A stretch of DNA of 64,000 nt from an uncultured Burkholderiales bacterium (GTDB lineage: Bacteria; Pseudomonadota; Gammaproteobacteria; Burkholderiales; Burkholderiaceae_C): positions 16,894 to 80,893 of the forward strand of contig CAIQHG010000023.1 of NCBI GenBank assembly GCA_903871545.1. The letters are read 5' to 3'. A program made the position numbers and the translations under genes. The notes under the pieces were generated by a model. It had not been told where the DNA came from. It did no database searches and saw only the letters and a program-made list of their open reading frames with translations. This document shows positions 9,439-18,237 of this stretch, piece by piece. How positions within the stretch are numbered: the first letter of the stretch is position 1; the number at the start of each line of letters is the position of its first letter.

Positions 9439-11487
9439 CTAAGGCTTTGAGTCTAAGGCCGGATTGAGTACACCGAGCCCAGGCAAGTTGTGGTCAAAGG
9501 AGTTGCCCTGAGGGCTCTCGCCTTGATCCCCAAATGAGGAGGCCATTTGAGCTGCAGTTTGCACGGGACCAGACAATCTCACCCGGCGGTACCTTCTGTC
9601 AAATGCAGCTAACACTCCCCCTAGGACCATCATCAACACGCCAACCCATAACCACGGGACAAAGGGTTTGTAGTACACCCTCATACTCCACTGCTGAGCG
9701 CTACCTGGCAACGGATCCCCCAGAGAAACATACAAATCGCGCCACAAGTTGGTGCTGATCGCAGCCTCGGTCATCGGCATTGCAGATGAGACGTAGCGTC
9801 TTTTCTCGGGCCTGAGTTGTTCTATCTTTTGACCCGACTTGAGCACATCAATTTGAGCTTGATAGGCTTTGTAGTTTGGGCCTTTCACCTCAACAATATC
9901 TGTCAGCTTAAAGACATAAGGTGCGATAGTTACCTCGTCTCCGATGGACATTTTCACATCTTTTTCTACCTCGAACGATTTCACTCCAGTTACGCCGAGC
10001 ACCAGCACTGCAAGCCCCAAATGTGCCAACTGCATGCCCCAAAAAGATCCTCCAATACGCCCAGGCCTCAAGGCGCGTTGAGCAATATGCTGTAATGTTC
10101 CAAGACCTACCCACAATCCCAATGTCCACCCAAGAAATACCCCGAAAGACCATTCACCAACTAGAAACGGCAAACCTGCTCCCAGCGCTACGCTCAGCAG
10201 TGCAGTCCACTTTAGCTCAATCATGATCTCTTGAACGCTTGCACTCCTCCACTTGGCAACCGTACCGGGGATCAAAATAAACAGCAAAGGCACCATCAGG
10301 GGCGCAAACACAAGATTAAAGTAAGGTGGGCCAACGGATAATTTCCCAAGGTTCAACGCGTCTATGACCAAGGGATAAAGAGTACCAAGCAAGACAGCCC
10401 CAGTGGAAACCGCCAAGATAACGCTGTTTAACAATAGGAAGGTCTCTTTGGAGAGTAATCCCATAGACCCTCCTAGGGTGACCTTAGGTGCACGCCAAGC
10501 AAAGAGCATCAGCGAGGATCCCACAACGAGCGCTAAAAAGCACAGCACGAAGATACCTCGCGTTGGGTCTGAAGCAAACGCGTGAACTGAGGTTAAGACG
10601 CCTGAGCGAACTAAAAAAGTTCCAAGAAGAGATAGGGAAAATGCAGCTATGGCGAGCAAAACAGTCCAGGCCTTAAATCCTCCTCTTTTCTCGGTAACCA
10701 TCAAAGAGTGGATTAACGCCGTAGACACCAACCAAGGCATCAAGGAGGCATTTTCAACAGGATCCCAAAACCACCACCCCCCCCAACCCAACTCGTAGTA
10801 AGCCCACCAAGACCCCAGTCCAATACCAAGGGTCAGAAACGACCAAGCAATGACTGTCCAAGGTCTAGACCACCTAGACCAAGCAGAGTCTAATCTCCCC
10901 GTAATTAAGGCGGCAATTGCAAAGGCAAAAGAAACTGACATCCCCACGTAGCCCATGTATAGCATGGGCGGGTGAATAACAAGCCCTGGATCTTGGAGCA
11001 GTGGATTGAGGTCGTGCCCGTCCAGTGGGGCGGGGAGTGATCTCAAAAAAGGATTGGATGTGAAAAGTATAAAAAGCAGAAAACCTGTAGAAATAAATCC
11101 CAGGACACTGAGCACCCTCGATATGATTGCAATGGGAAGACTTTTGGAGAAATAAGCAACTAAAGAAGTCCAAATCGATAAGAATAAAACCCACAGCATC
11201 AACGAACCCTCATGTCCTCCCCACACGGCTGCAAATTTATAGGGGATTGGCAAAAGACGGTTGGAATGATCTGCGACGTAGATGATTGAGAAATCATCCC
11301 TTAAAAAACCTGTCAGCAAACACCCATAAGAGACGGCCACCAATGCAAACTGCAACCACGCACTTGGTCGTGCAAGGTATTGCCAAGCGTGTTGTTCGCT
11401 CAAGGATCCGGCCATGGGCAAAACAAATTGCAAAAAAGCAACGATCATCGCCAATATTAAAACAAATTGGCCTATCTCAGCAATCAT
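9439..11487 (-). CDS. ccmF: Heme lyase subunit CcmF
   Basis: CcmF is the large polytopic protein that receives heme from CcmE and forms the thioether bonds of cytochrome c. It has 682 residues and many membrane segments. The tryptophan-rich WWD signature of heme-handling proteins is visible as GGWWFWDPVENAS near residues 233-245. The His-containing loops expected to ligate heme are present, for example HPPMLYMGY near 170. It starts 49 bases after ccmE and runs directly into ccmG. Length and motifs match the family. Confidence 0.96.
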   Translation of the reverse strand: MIAEIGQFVLILAMIVAFLQFVLPMAGSLSEQHAWQYLARPSAWLQFALVAVSYGCLLTGFLRDDFSIIYVADHSNRLLPIPYKFAAVWGGHEGSLMLWVLFLSIWTSLVAYFSKSLPIAIISRVLSVLGFISTGFLLFILFTSNPFLRSLPAPLDGHDLNPLLQDPGLVIHPPMLYMGYVGMSVSFAFAIAALITGRLDSAWSRWSRPWTVIAWSFLTLGIGLGSWWAYYELGWGGWWFWDPVENASLMPWLVSTALIHSLMVTEKRGGFKAWTVLLAIAAFSLSLLGTFLVRSGVLTSVHAFASDPTRGIFVLCFLALVVGSSLMLFAWRAPKVTLGGSMGLLSKETFLLLNSVILAVSTGAVLLGTLYPLVIDALNLGKLSVGPPYFNLVFAPLMVPLLFILIPGTVAKWRSASVQEIMIELKWTALLSVALGAGLPFLVGEWSFGVFLGWTLGLWVGLGTLQHIAQRALRPGRIGGSFWGMQLAHLGLAVLVLGVTGVKSFEVEKDVKMSIGDEVTIAPYVFKLTDIVEVKGPNYKAYQAQIDVLKSGQKIEQLRPEKRRYVSSAMPMTEAAISTNLWRDLYVSLGDPLPGSAQQWSMRVYYKPFVPWLWVGVLMMVLGGVLAAFDRRYRRVRLSGPVQTAAQMASSFGDQGESPQGNSFDHNLPGLGVLNPALDSKP

Positions 11488-11536
11488 GTGTGAAACCTCA
11501 ATTTAATCAAAATCATTTAAAGTATAAAAGCAGTCA

Positions 11537-11989
11537 TCATGGATTGGTTTTTAATGTTTTAGAGGCCCGCTCTACCGCCGCTTTGTCAATCGCCGCCTTG
11601 GCCTCAGGGGGCATATAGTTTTCATCATGCTTGGCCAACACCTCAGTTGCGACCATGACGTTTTCGTTGTTTAACCGTCCCTGCGCAACCACTCCCCTAC
11701 CCTCCTTAAATAAATCGGGCAACAACCCTGTGTAGTGAACCACCACATCGTTTGAGAAATCGGTGACGATAAATTCAATTTCATCATTTCCCCGCTTTAA
11801 GGTTCCCTCCTTGACCATCCCCCCTATTCTAAATAACCGGTTCTTAGGGGCCTCGCCCTTGAATACTTGGGAGGGCGTGAAGAAGAACACCAAATTACTT
11901 TGAAATGCGTTCAACACAAACGTCGCAGCCAAACAAAGCACTAAAACAGCGCTCAGGATGAACCAAAATCTTTTTTGTCTAGGTTTCAT
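11537..11989 (-). CDS. ccmE: Heme chaperone CcmE
   Basis: CcmE binds heme covalently in the periplasm and carries it to CcmF. The protein is 150 residues long with an N-terminal anchor (residues 8-27) and an OB-fold core. The covalent heme-binding histidine is H121 in LAKHDENY, and Y125 is the usual second ligand, so this is the standard HXXXY type. The C-terminal tail is Ala/Lys-rich. It lies 16 bases after ccmD and 49 bases before ccmF. Confidence 0.95.
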   Translation of the reverse strand: MKPRQKRFWFILSAVLVLCLAATFVLNAFQSNLVFFFTPSQVFKGEAPKNRLFRIGGMVKEGTLKRGNDEIEFIVTDFSNDVVVHYTGLLPDLFKEGRGVVAQGRLNNENVMVATEVLAKHDENYMPPEAKAAIDKAAVERASKTLKTNP

Positions 11990-12005
11990 TCATTCAACTT
12001 TAAAG

Positions 12006-12176
12006 TTATTGAACCATATTTTTTTGGGCTTTAACCCAAAGAAAAGCAATTTTTCTTGAGTTCATAGCCCAAAGCACCTCTATAGCCAGGAGAGCAAAAG
12101 TCACCAACACACTACTCCAGACATAAAAAGCGTATCCACCCATCCAGAAAAAATCTGTCCAACTGTTCCAGTTCAT
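12006..12176 (-). CDS. ccmD: Heme exporter protein CcmD (56 residues)
   Basis: This short gene fills the apparent gap between ccmC and ccmE. Read on the minus strand from the ATG at 12176, it gives 56 residues. The N-terminus, around WTDFFWMGGYAFYVW, is the CcmD signature. A single membrane helix (about residues 15-37) and a basic C-terminal end follow. CcmD joins CcmABC and stabilises the release of holo-CcmE. Position, size, motif and topology all agree. The stop is TAA at 12006-12008, 16 bases before ccmE. The 133 bases back to ccmC are non-coding. Confidence 0.9.
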   Translation of the reverse strand: MNWNSWTDFFWMGGYAFYVWSSVLVTFALLAIEVLWAMNSRKIAFLWVKAQKNMVQ

Positions 12177-12309
12177 CGACCAAATCCTTCAATCCATACA
12201 TTTAAAAAAAACTGTTCCATTTTCAATGACTGAGATGACACTGAAAAGTAAGCCCTTGCCTTAAGCTTAACCCACTCAACTCAAGACTTTACACACGGTT
12301 TAAAAGCCA

Positions 12310-13044
12310 TTACGCCCCAGGCAACGCTTGAACCCAAGACGCGTCGTACTCTCTTTGCAGTATGATCGTTCTGACCCTGTAAAAAGTAATTGCCACCGTG
12401 TAAACCCAAAGCGCTAAAGCCATCAAGAGCATCGCTGCGAGCATTTGATGCGCCATACTGGGTGCTTTAGTCATGGAAATTGACGCTCCTTGGTGCAAAG
12501 TGTTCCACCATATGACGGAAAAATAAATGATGGGCACATTGATTGAGCCTACCAGGCTCAAAATGGCGCCCGCCTTGTCCCTTCTAACCGGGTTTTCAAT
12601 GGCTGATGTCAGCGCAATGTAGCCCAGGTAGAGAAAAAACAAAATCAGCTCAGATGTGAGTCTTGCGTCCCACACCCACCAAGCTCCCCACATCGGTTTG
12701 CCCCACATGGCCCCAGTCCAAAGGGAGAGAAATGCAAAAATTGCTCCCGTCGGTGCCAGCGCAGCCGTCATCATTCCTGACAGTCGGGTCTTAAAGATCA
12801 AGCCCAGGAAACTCCAAAAAGCCATCGCCAAAAAAATCACCATCGACATCCAAGAGGCCGGTACGTGCAGAAAAATAATCCGGTATCCCTCACCTTGTTG
12901 TGCGTCTGTTGGCGCCAAGAAAAAGCCAACCCACAATCCCGCCACGGTGAGTAACGCACCAAGACAAACCAACCAAGGAATTATTTTCCCAGCTAAGCTA
13001 TAAAAGGCCTGTGGGGACGCAAATCTAAATACTAGACCCATCAT
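12310..13044 (-). CDS. ccmC: Heme handling protein CcmC
   Basis: CcmC attaches heme to CcmE in the periplasm. The 244-residue protein has six predicted membrane segments. The WWD motif appears as WGAWWVWDARLTSE near residues 125-138, and histidine-bearing periplasmic loops flank it (FLHVPASW near 59, NTLHQGASI near 187). It follows ccmB by 56 bases. The E. coli order ccmABCDEFGH is kept. Confidence 0.96.
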   Translation of the reverse strand: MMGLVFRFASPQAFYSLAGKIIPWLVCLGALLTVAGLWVGFFLAPTDAQQGEGYRIIFLHVPASWMSMVIFLAMAFWSFLGLIFKTRLSGMMTAALAPTGAIFAFLSLWTGAMWGKPMWGAWWVWDARLTSELILFFLYLGYIALTSAIENPVRRDKAGAILSLVGSINVPIIYFSVIWWNTLHQGASISMTKAPSMAHQMLAAMLLMALALWVYTVAITFYRVRTIILQREYDASWVQALPGA

Positions 13045-13100
13045 TTTTTATTAATTCCTTCTTACTGAACCACTAGGTGCGAACATAGCGTTTGAAAACA

Positions 13101-13766
13101 TTACTCTAACGCAACTTTAAGCGCTGCGGAGCAGGCCCAAGGGCTAAAAAAAAGAGCGGGTAATAGCATCGCCAATAAAATTGAAAAATAGGCCTGCACC
13201 CCCAAACCCGATGCAAGGGACTCAACCGCGCCCGTACCAAACACCAGTACGGGCACATAAAGCGGTAAAACAAGCAAAGAAATTAAGACCCCTCCGCCCC
13301 TCAAACCCAGCGTCAATGCACTCGCGATGGCCCCCAGGCAAGACAAAATGGGCGTGCCCACTAAAAGTGTACCCATCAAAACCAAGGCATGATCAAGGGG
13401 TAAATCAAACATAACCCCCAAAACGGTTGACAGCAGCACCAAAGGCATTCCACAAAGAACCCAATGGGAGAGTATTTTCGCTAAAACCAATAAAGATAGG
13501 TTATTTGGGGTCAATACCATTTGCTCTAATGTGCCGTCTTGCCAATCAGCCTCAAACAAGCGCCCAAGTGTAAGCATAGATGACAAAAGCGCTCCCACCC
13601 ATAAAACTCCGGGTGCAAGGGTTCTAAGCATGTCTAAATCTGAGCCAAGCGCTAAAGGAAATAAAGTGGCGACAACTAAATAAAAAAATAAGCCGCTCAG
13701 CACCTCTACTTTGCGCTGAAGCGCAACCTTTAAATCTCGCCGAAAAATGGCCACAAACCCACTCAT
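13101..13766 (-). CDS. ccmB: Heme exporter membrane subunit CcmB
   Basis: CcmB is the membrane subunit of the CcmAB ABC complex, which uses ATP to release holo-CcmE from CcmC. It has 221 residues and six hydrophobic segments, and begins with the family-typical FRRDLKVALQRK. The cytoplasmic loop FEADWQDGTLEQMVLTP near residues 68-84 is characteristic. The start codon overlaps the ccmA stop by one base, so the two are translationally coupled. Confidence 0.95.
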   Translation of the reverse strand: MSGFVAIFRRDLKVALQRKVEVLSGLFFYLVVATLFPLALGSDLDMLRTLAPGVLWVGALLSSMLTLGRLFEADWQDGTLEQMVLTPNNLSLLVLAKILSHWVLCGMPLVLLSTVLGVMFDLPLDHALVLMGTLLVGTPILSCLGAIASALTLGLRGGGVLISLLVLPLYVPVLVFGTGAVESLASGLGVQAYFSILLAMLLPALFFSPWACSAALKVALE

Positions 13767-14392
13767 TAGCCTAACCTTAGCGCGTCGCCCGCGTGCAAGA
13801 GCTCAATAGGTTGATGACTTGTAAAAAGCACTGATCCGCCTAATTCAAGGTGTCCCTCCATTAACTCTTTCACCAATTTAATGGATTGAGCATCCAAAGC
13901 CACCAACGGCTCATCAAGTATCCATAAAGGCGCGTGGGAGAGTTTTAATTTGGCCAGGGAGACGCGCCGTTTCTGCCCTTGGGAGAGAATACCAAGTGGG
14001 ACGCGTTCGCGACCCTTTAGGCCAAAATAATTTAAAGCCGCTAAGATCTCCTCCTCCTGAGCGTTGGCCTGCATTAATTGACTCTCAATCAATAGATTCT
14101 CAAGGGGACTTAACTCTTCCTTAAGAGCTAGCTTATGCCCCATAAAAAGTATATTTTGCAAAAACAAGGGCAAATCATCTTGCGTATCTTGGCCAGCCCA
14201 AAAAATTTGTCCCCCGTCTAGAGGTATCAGGGAACAAACTGCGCGCAGTAAAGTGGTCTTGCCAACGCCGTTATCACCTTGAACGTGTATCCATTTACCC
14301 GGATATAAACTAAAGTTGATGGCCTGCAAGAGCTGTCTCCCCCCTCTTGAGAGGGAAACATTTATAACTTCTAGGAGTTGACAAGGATACAC
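13766..14392 (-). CDS. ccmA: Heme exporter ATP-binding subunit CcmA
   Basis: This is the ABC ATPase of the CcmABCD complex. In 208 residues it shows Walker A at 39-46 (GDNGVGKT), the signature LSQGQKRR near 134 and Walker B ending in LDEP near 153. It is the first ccm gene; 72 bases separate it from the Bug gene upstream. No strong promoter was recognised in that gap, so the ccm genes may share a transcript with the upstream NUDIX and Bug genes. Confidence 0.95.
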   Translation of the reverse strand: MYPCQLLEVINVSLSRGGRQLLQAINFSLYPGKWIHVQGDNGVGKTTLLRAVCSLIPLDGGQIFWAGQDTQDDLPLFLQNILFMGHKLALKEELSPLENLLIESQLMQANAQEEEILAALNYFGLKGRERVPLGILSQGQKRRVSLAKLKLSHAPLWILDEPLVALDAQSIKLVKELMEGHLELGGSVLFTSHQPIELLHAGDALRLG

Positions 14393-14464
14393 AGTGTTGA
14401 GTTTTTAGGTTCGAGCGAAGCTTTTAACGTTAAAGCGTAGATTACCAAACCAAAAGGGACAGCT

Positions 14465-15451
14465 TTAATCAGCTCTTGCTCCAGAGGCTCTCACAATTGA
14501 GCCCCAACGAAGAACTTCGGTGCGGTCAAGCTCTGCCATCTGCTCGGGCGAGGATGCGTTGACGTTGTACCCAGACTCCGTCATCCTTTTTAGGAACTCA
14601 GGCGACTTAGAGGCTTTAACCAATTCCGCGTTGAGTTTCGTGATAATTTCCTTGGGCGTGTTGCTTGGAGCAACAAGTCCAAACCATACCCCTGATTCAT
14701 ACCCTACTACCCCAGACTCAGCAAGGGTTGGCAAATCAGGCAACATTGGATCTCTTTTGGCCCCCGTTGTTGCAATCGCCCTTATTCTGCCGGTTTTAAT
14801 ATACTGAATAGAGGAAGGTATGTTGTCAAACATCATCATAACTTGATTTCCCATTAAATCGGTTAGAGCGGGTGCACTGCCTTTATAGGGAATGTGAACT
14901 AGATCTACTTTAGCTAGACTTTTAAACATTTCTCCAGACATATGGATACTGGTACCGCTCCCGCTAGAGGCGTAGTTAAGCTGTCCGGGGGCGGCCTTTG
15001 CCATAGTGATTAACTCTTGGACAGAGTTAATTTTAGAACTTGGGGGGACAACTAAAACGTTATTCATTGACACGATAGTGCCAATCGGTGCGAAGTCTTT
15101 ACTTGGGTTAAAAGGCATTTTCGAGTAAAGCGCCGGGTTAATCGCTTGAATCCCGCTTGTAGTCAACATGATGGTGTATCCATCGGGTGCAGCGTGCGCC
15201 AGTTCAGTGCCCCCAAGGTTGCCGCCTGCCCCCGCCCGGTTTTCTACAGTAACGGGTTGCCCAAGGGTTTTTGTCAACTCAAGGGCAATTGCCCTAGAAG
15301 CCATATCGACTGCACCTCCGGGAGAAAACGGACAAATTAACCTTACTGGTTTGCTGGGATAAACGTCCGCGCCCTGTGCGCTTAAGGCAAAAAGGCACCC
15401 CAAGATAAGAGCGCCACTGAGTTTTGAAATTTTATTTATAACTGTTTTCAT
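14465..15451 (-). CDS. Bug-type (TctC) periplasmic solute receptor, orphan
   Basis: This is an extracytoplasmic binding protein of the tripartite tricarboxylate transporter family, which is strongly expanded in Burkholderiales. A signal peptide (basic N-terminus, hydrophobic core, Ala-rich cleavage region near residue 28) precedes the mature start. The family signature YPSKPVRLICPFSPGG follows directly, and the mature part is about 300 residues. The ATG at 15451 is preferred over an in-frame TTG at 15457 because GAGGGG lies 8 bases before it. No tctA/tctB-type membrane genes are nearby. The ligand, probably an organic anion, is unknown, as is the reason for its place upstream of ccmA. Confidence 0.9.
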   Translation of the reverse strand: MKTVINKISKLSGALILGCLFALSAQGADVYPSKPVRLICPFSPGGAVDMASRAIALELTKTLGQPVTVENRAGAGGNLGGTELAHAAPDGYTIMLTTSGIQAINPALYSKMPFNPSKDFAPIGTIVSMNNVLVVPPSSKINSVQELITMAKAAPGQLNYASSGSGTSIHMSGEMFKSLAKVDLVHIPYKGSAPALTDLMGNQVMMMFDNIPSSIQYIKTGRIRAIATTGAKRDPMLPDLPTLAESGVVGYESGVWFGLVAPSNTPKEIITKLNAELVKASKSPEFLKRMTESGYNVNASSPEQMAELDRTEVLRWGSIVRASGARAD

Positions 15452-15485
15452 GGGCAAATCCCCTCTAAGTTAATGAGCTGTTTGG

Positions 15486-16367
15486 TTAATCTTTGAAGAA
15501 CGCTTCATACCCCTCTTGGGGCTCAAATCTTTGATTTGAAAATTTTAATAAGCTTGGACCTCGCATTGCTTTTTGCGACTCAGGGTGACGGGGATGTCCA
15601 GGGTAACAGATGTGTCTGACCCCGTCGACGTCAAACGGTTGAGGACGAATACAAGCCGGCGCCCTTGAGCGGTAGTGCTCAAGCGCTTCGTCTACGCGGT
15701 CAAAGAAAGACAGATTAACCAAACTCATGATTTGGGGAGGCGCCATCTCAATCTCATGATTCCAATATTTCTCTAGAGCTTGGCGGGGTGTGAACCAAGC
15801 GCTCTCAATAGCCTCGAAATTATCGTGCTTTGCCTCTTGCAGGTCTGGGCTTTTAGCGATAAAAAAACGAGTATCAAATCTTTTGCTCATCACTGAGGCC
15901 AACTGAGGCGTAATCCACCTACTAAAAGGGACCAATTGGCTTGGGTTTAAAGCCAATCCTTTCATGTCCAGGTGTTCAAGCAAAGGATCCTCGTTGGTGT
16001 AGGGCTTGAGGTTTACCAAGTGGGATTCTTTCAGGGGTTTAGCGAACAAGACGCCGCACTCCTCATAAGTCTCGCGAATTGTGGCGACAAAAATGGCTGC
16101 AGCCTCATGAGCGCTTAGCTCGGGCTCATTCAAACTTTGCTTTAATACCTCAGTATCCACGTCAATTCGGCTTAAGAGATCTACATTTGAATCTTTTTTA
16201 TCCACTTTCCCGCCCGGAAACACATACACTCCACCCAACACAGAGGATTTAGCGTGCCTGCGGATCATGAAAACCTCGATCCCCTTTGCTTCGTCTAAGT
16301 CTCGAAGTATTAAAAGTGTTGCTGCGTCAACAGGCGCGCTTGTAATAACGTTGTTTTGTATTTCCAT
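15486..16367 (-). CDS. NUDIX hydrolase (NUDT19-like)
   Basis: The protein is 293 residues long, larger than a minimal NUDIX enzyme. The NUDIX box is split. FPGGKVDKKDS near residue 50 supplies the glycine-rich part. About 35 residues later, RETYEECGVLF carries the metal-binding REXXEE. This inserted NUDIX box resembles the NUDT19/acyl-CoA diphosphatase group, so a CoA-ester or similar substrate is likely. The gene is divergent from an ABC exporter with only 34 bases between start codons. The Bug gene follows 34 bases downstream. Substrate is inferred from family resemblance only. Confidence 0.85.
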   Translation of the reverse strand: MEIQNNVITSAPVDAATLLILRDLDEAKGIEVFMIRRHAKSSVLGGVYVFPGGKVDKKDSNVDLLSRIDVDTEVLKQSLNEPELSAHEAAAIFVATIRETYEECGVLFAKPLKESHLVNLKPYTNEDPLLEHLDMKGLALNPSQLVPFSRWITPQLASVMSKRFDTRFFIAKSPDLQEAKHDNFEAIESAWFTPRQALEKYWNHEIEMAPPQIMSLVNLSFFDRVDEALEHYRSRAPACIRPQPFDVDGVRHICYPGHPRHPESQKAMRGPSLLKFSNQRFEPQEGYEAFFKD

Positions 16368-16385
16368 GATGCCATTGTGGCATCA
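16367..16385. repeat. Inverted repeat in the NUDIX/ABC divergent gap
   Basis: An 8-bp perfect inverted repeat (TGATGCCA and TGGCATCA, 3-base centre) begins at the first base of the NUDIX start codon. A second small inverted repeat (AAAACT/AGTTTT) follows at 16386-16399. Together they fill the 34-base divergent space. It could be an operator shared by both genes or an RNA hairpin at the 5' end of the ABC-transporter transcript. Confidence 0.5.
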
Positions 16386-16401
16386 AAACTTTAGTTTTTT
16401 T

Positions 16402-18237
16402 ATGTCCAGTACCGATACAAAAGCCAATACCACCCCCTCTGAGAAGAAAACAGAAACTCTTGGACAAAGGCAAGCCTCATCAAGCCCCAACGCCCTCAAA
16501 GAGCTATGGCCTTTTTTGAGAAACTATAAACTCGCACTCGGGCTGGCTGGTTTATTTTTACTGCTCGCCGCAGGCACAACCCTTGCATTTCCCTGGGCGC
16601 TTAGAGTCCTTATCGACCAAGGACTGGCTCACCCCGAGGGTCGTTTAGATTTGGCAGAACATTTTTTAGCCCTCTTTGGCGTAGCAGCAGCATTGGCCCT
16701 TTTCTCTGCAGCTCGTTTTTACATCGTTACCTGGTTAGGGGAACGAATTACTGCGGATGTGAGGAACGCGGTTTATGCACACGTTATCAAACAAAGCGCA
16801 GAATTCTTTGAAACCACTCAAACGGGCGAAATTTTATCCAGACTCACCAGCGACACAACCTTAGTGCAAACAGTGGTTGGTTCCTCGCTATCCATCGGTC
16901 TAAGAAATTTAGTCATGGGGGCTGGGGCTTTGATACTACTCATTTGGACCAATCCGCTTTTGATGCTCCAAGTGCTGGGACTTTTGATTTTGGTAATTTG
17001 GCCCAGCAGGAAAATGGGCAAAAAAGTGCGCAACCTCTCAAGAGCCAGCCAAGACAGAGTGGCGGACTCAAGCGCTCTTGCTGGGGAGGTATTAAATGCC
17101 ATTCCTGTGGTGCAAAGCTATACAGCAGAAGCCCGCGAATCAAAGAGATTTAGCGAGTCTACTGAATACGCGTTCTCCACCTCTGTCAACAGGGCCAAAG
17201 CTCGCGCAGTATTGGTTGGGTTTATTATTTTGGCGACCAGTGCCGCTTTGTTGTGGGGACTTTATGAGGGCACCCTTGCAGTCCAAGCTGGCACCTTGAG
17301 TGCGGGCGAGCTTGGACAGACAATTATTTATGTTGTTTTGCTGGCCAGTTCTGCTGCGGTACTTGGAGAGGTGTACGGTGACATGCTCAGAGCGGCGGGC
17401 GCGACTGAAAGGCTCGTGGAGTTGCTTCAAAGCAGATCAAGCATCAATGCATACGAATCCTTTGCTGAGCCTGAGTTACCCCTCATGGGCTCGGTCGTTG
17501 AAATACACAACCTCACCTTTACCTACCCCTCGCGTCCTAATGCGGTGGCACTTAACTCCTTGTCCGGCGCAGCCCTAGCGGGGCAAACCATTGCGATTGT
17601 TGGACCCAGTGGCGCAGGCAAGAGCACTCTCTTTAATTTGTTGCTCCGCTTTTATGACCCCTCCTCGGGTTACATAGAGATGGACGGAGTAAAAATCAAT
17701 GAAATGAGTCTCAACTCACTCAGAAACAGAATAGGACTCGTCCCTCAAGAACCGGTTATCTTCTCAGGCACCGCCCTGGAAAACATCCGTTATGGGCGCA
17801 TTGAGGCGAGCCATGAACAGGTGATAGAAGCGGCTAAAGCTGCGTTTGCTAACGAATTTATTTTGGACCTGCCCAACGGATATGATACCTTCCTTGGCGA
17901 AAGGGGAGTGAGATTATCCGGTGGGCAGCGACAACGCATTGCAATTGCAAGAGCCATACTCAAAAACCCGCCGCTCCTATTATTGGACGAGGCAACCAGC
18001 GCCTTAGACGCGCAAAGTGAGCGGATGGTGCAAGAGGCACTTGCCCAGGCCATGAAAAACAGAACCACCTTCGTCATCGCTCACAGACTCTCAACCGTAC
18101 TGCAGGCCGATTGCATCTGGGTATTAGACAAAGGGACACTTTGTGAGCAAGGCACCCATACCGAACTCATGGCTCAAAACGGCTTATATGCGGGTTTGGC
18201 CAAATTACAGTTCAATTTCACCAGTGATGAGGGCTAA
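16402..18237 (+). CDS. MsbA-like ABC exporter (fused membrane and ATPase domains)
   Basis: This is a half-size ABC exporter of 611 residues: six membrane segments in roughly residues 40-330, then an ATPase domain. Walker A is GPSGAGKST near 401-409, the signature LSGGQRQR near 505, and Walker B/D-loop LDEATSALD near 528. It resembles lipid A/lipid or multidrug exporters of the MsbA/LmrA type; the substrate is not determined. The ATG at 16402 is chosen because upstream in-frame starts (16366, 16267) run into the divergent NUDIX gene. No clear Shine-Dalgarno precedes any of them, so the start is uncertain. The stop overlaps the pilD start by one base. Confidence 0.88.
   Translation: MSSTDTKANTTPSEKKTETLGQRQASSSPNALKELWPFLRNYKLALGLAGLFLLLAAGTTLAFPWALRVLIDQGLAHPEGRLDLAEHFLALFGVAAALALFSAARFYIVTWLGERITADVRNAVYAHVIKQSAEFFETTQTGEILSRLTSDTTLVQTVVGSSLSIGLRNLVMGAGALILLIWTNPLLMLQVLGLLILVIWPSRKMGKKVRNLSRASQDRVADSSALAGEVLNAIPVVQSYTAEARESKRFSESTEYAFSTSVNRAKARAVLVGFIILATSAALLWGLYEGTLAVQAGTLSAGELGQTIIYVVLLASSAAVLGEVYGDMLRAAGATERLVELLQSRSSINAYESFAEPELPLMGSVVEIHNLTFTYPSRPNAVALNSLSGAALAGQTIAIVGPSGAGKSTLFNLLLRFYDPSSGYIEMDGVKINEMSLNSLRNRIGLVPQEPVIFSGTALENIRYGRIEASHEQVIEAAKAAFANEFILDLPNGYDTFLGERGVRLSGGQRQRIAIARAILKNPPLLLLDEATSALDAQSERMVQEALAQAMKNRTTFVIAHRLSTVLQADCIWVLDKGTLCEQGTHTELMAQNGLYAGLAKLQFNFTSDEG

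Noticed and set aside
16267..16401. N-terminal extension of the ABC exporter by up to 45 residues
   Set aside because: It would lie fully over the start of the divergent NUDIX gene and adds residues without resemblance to exporters.
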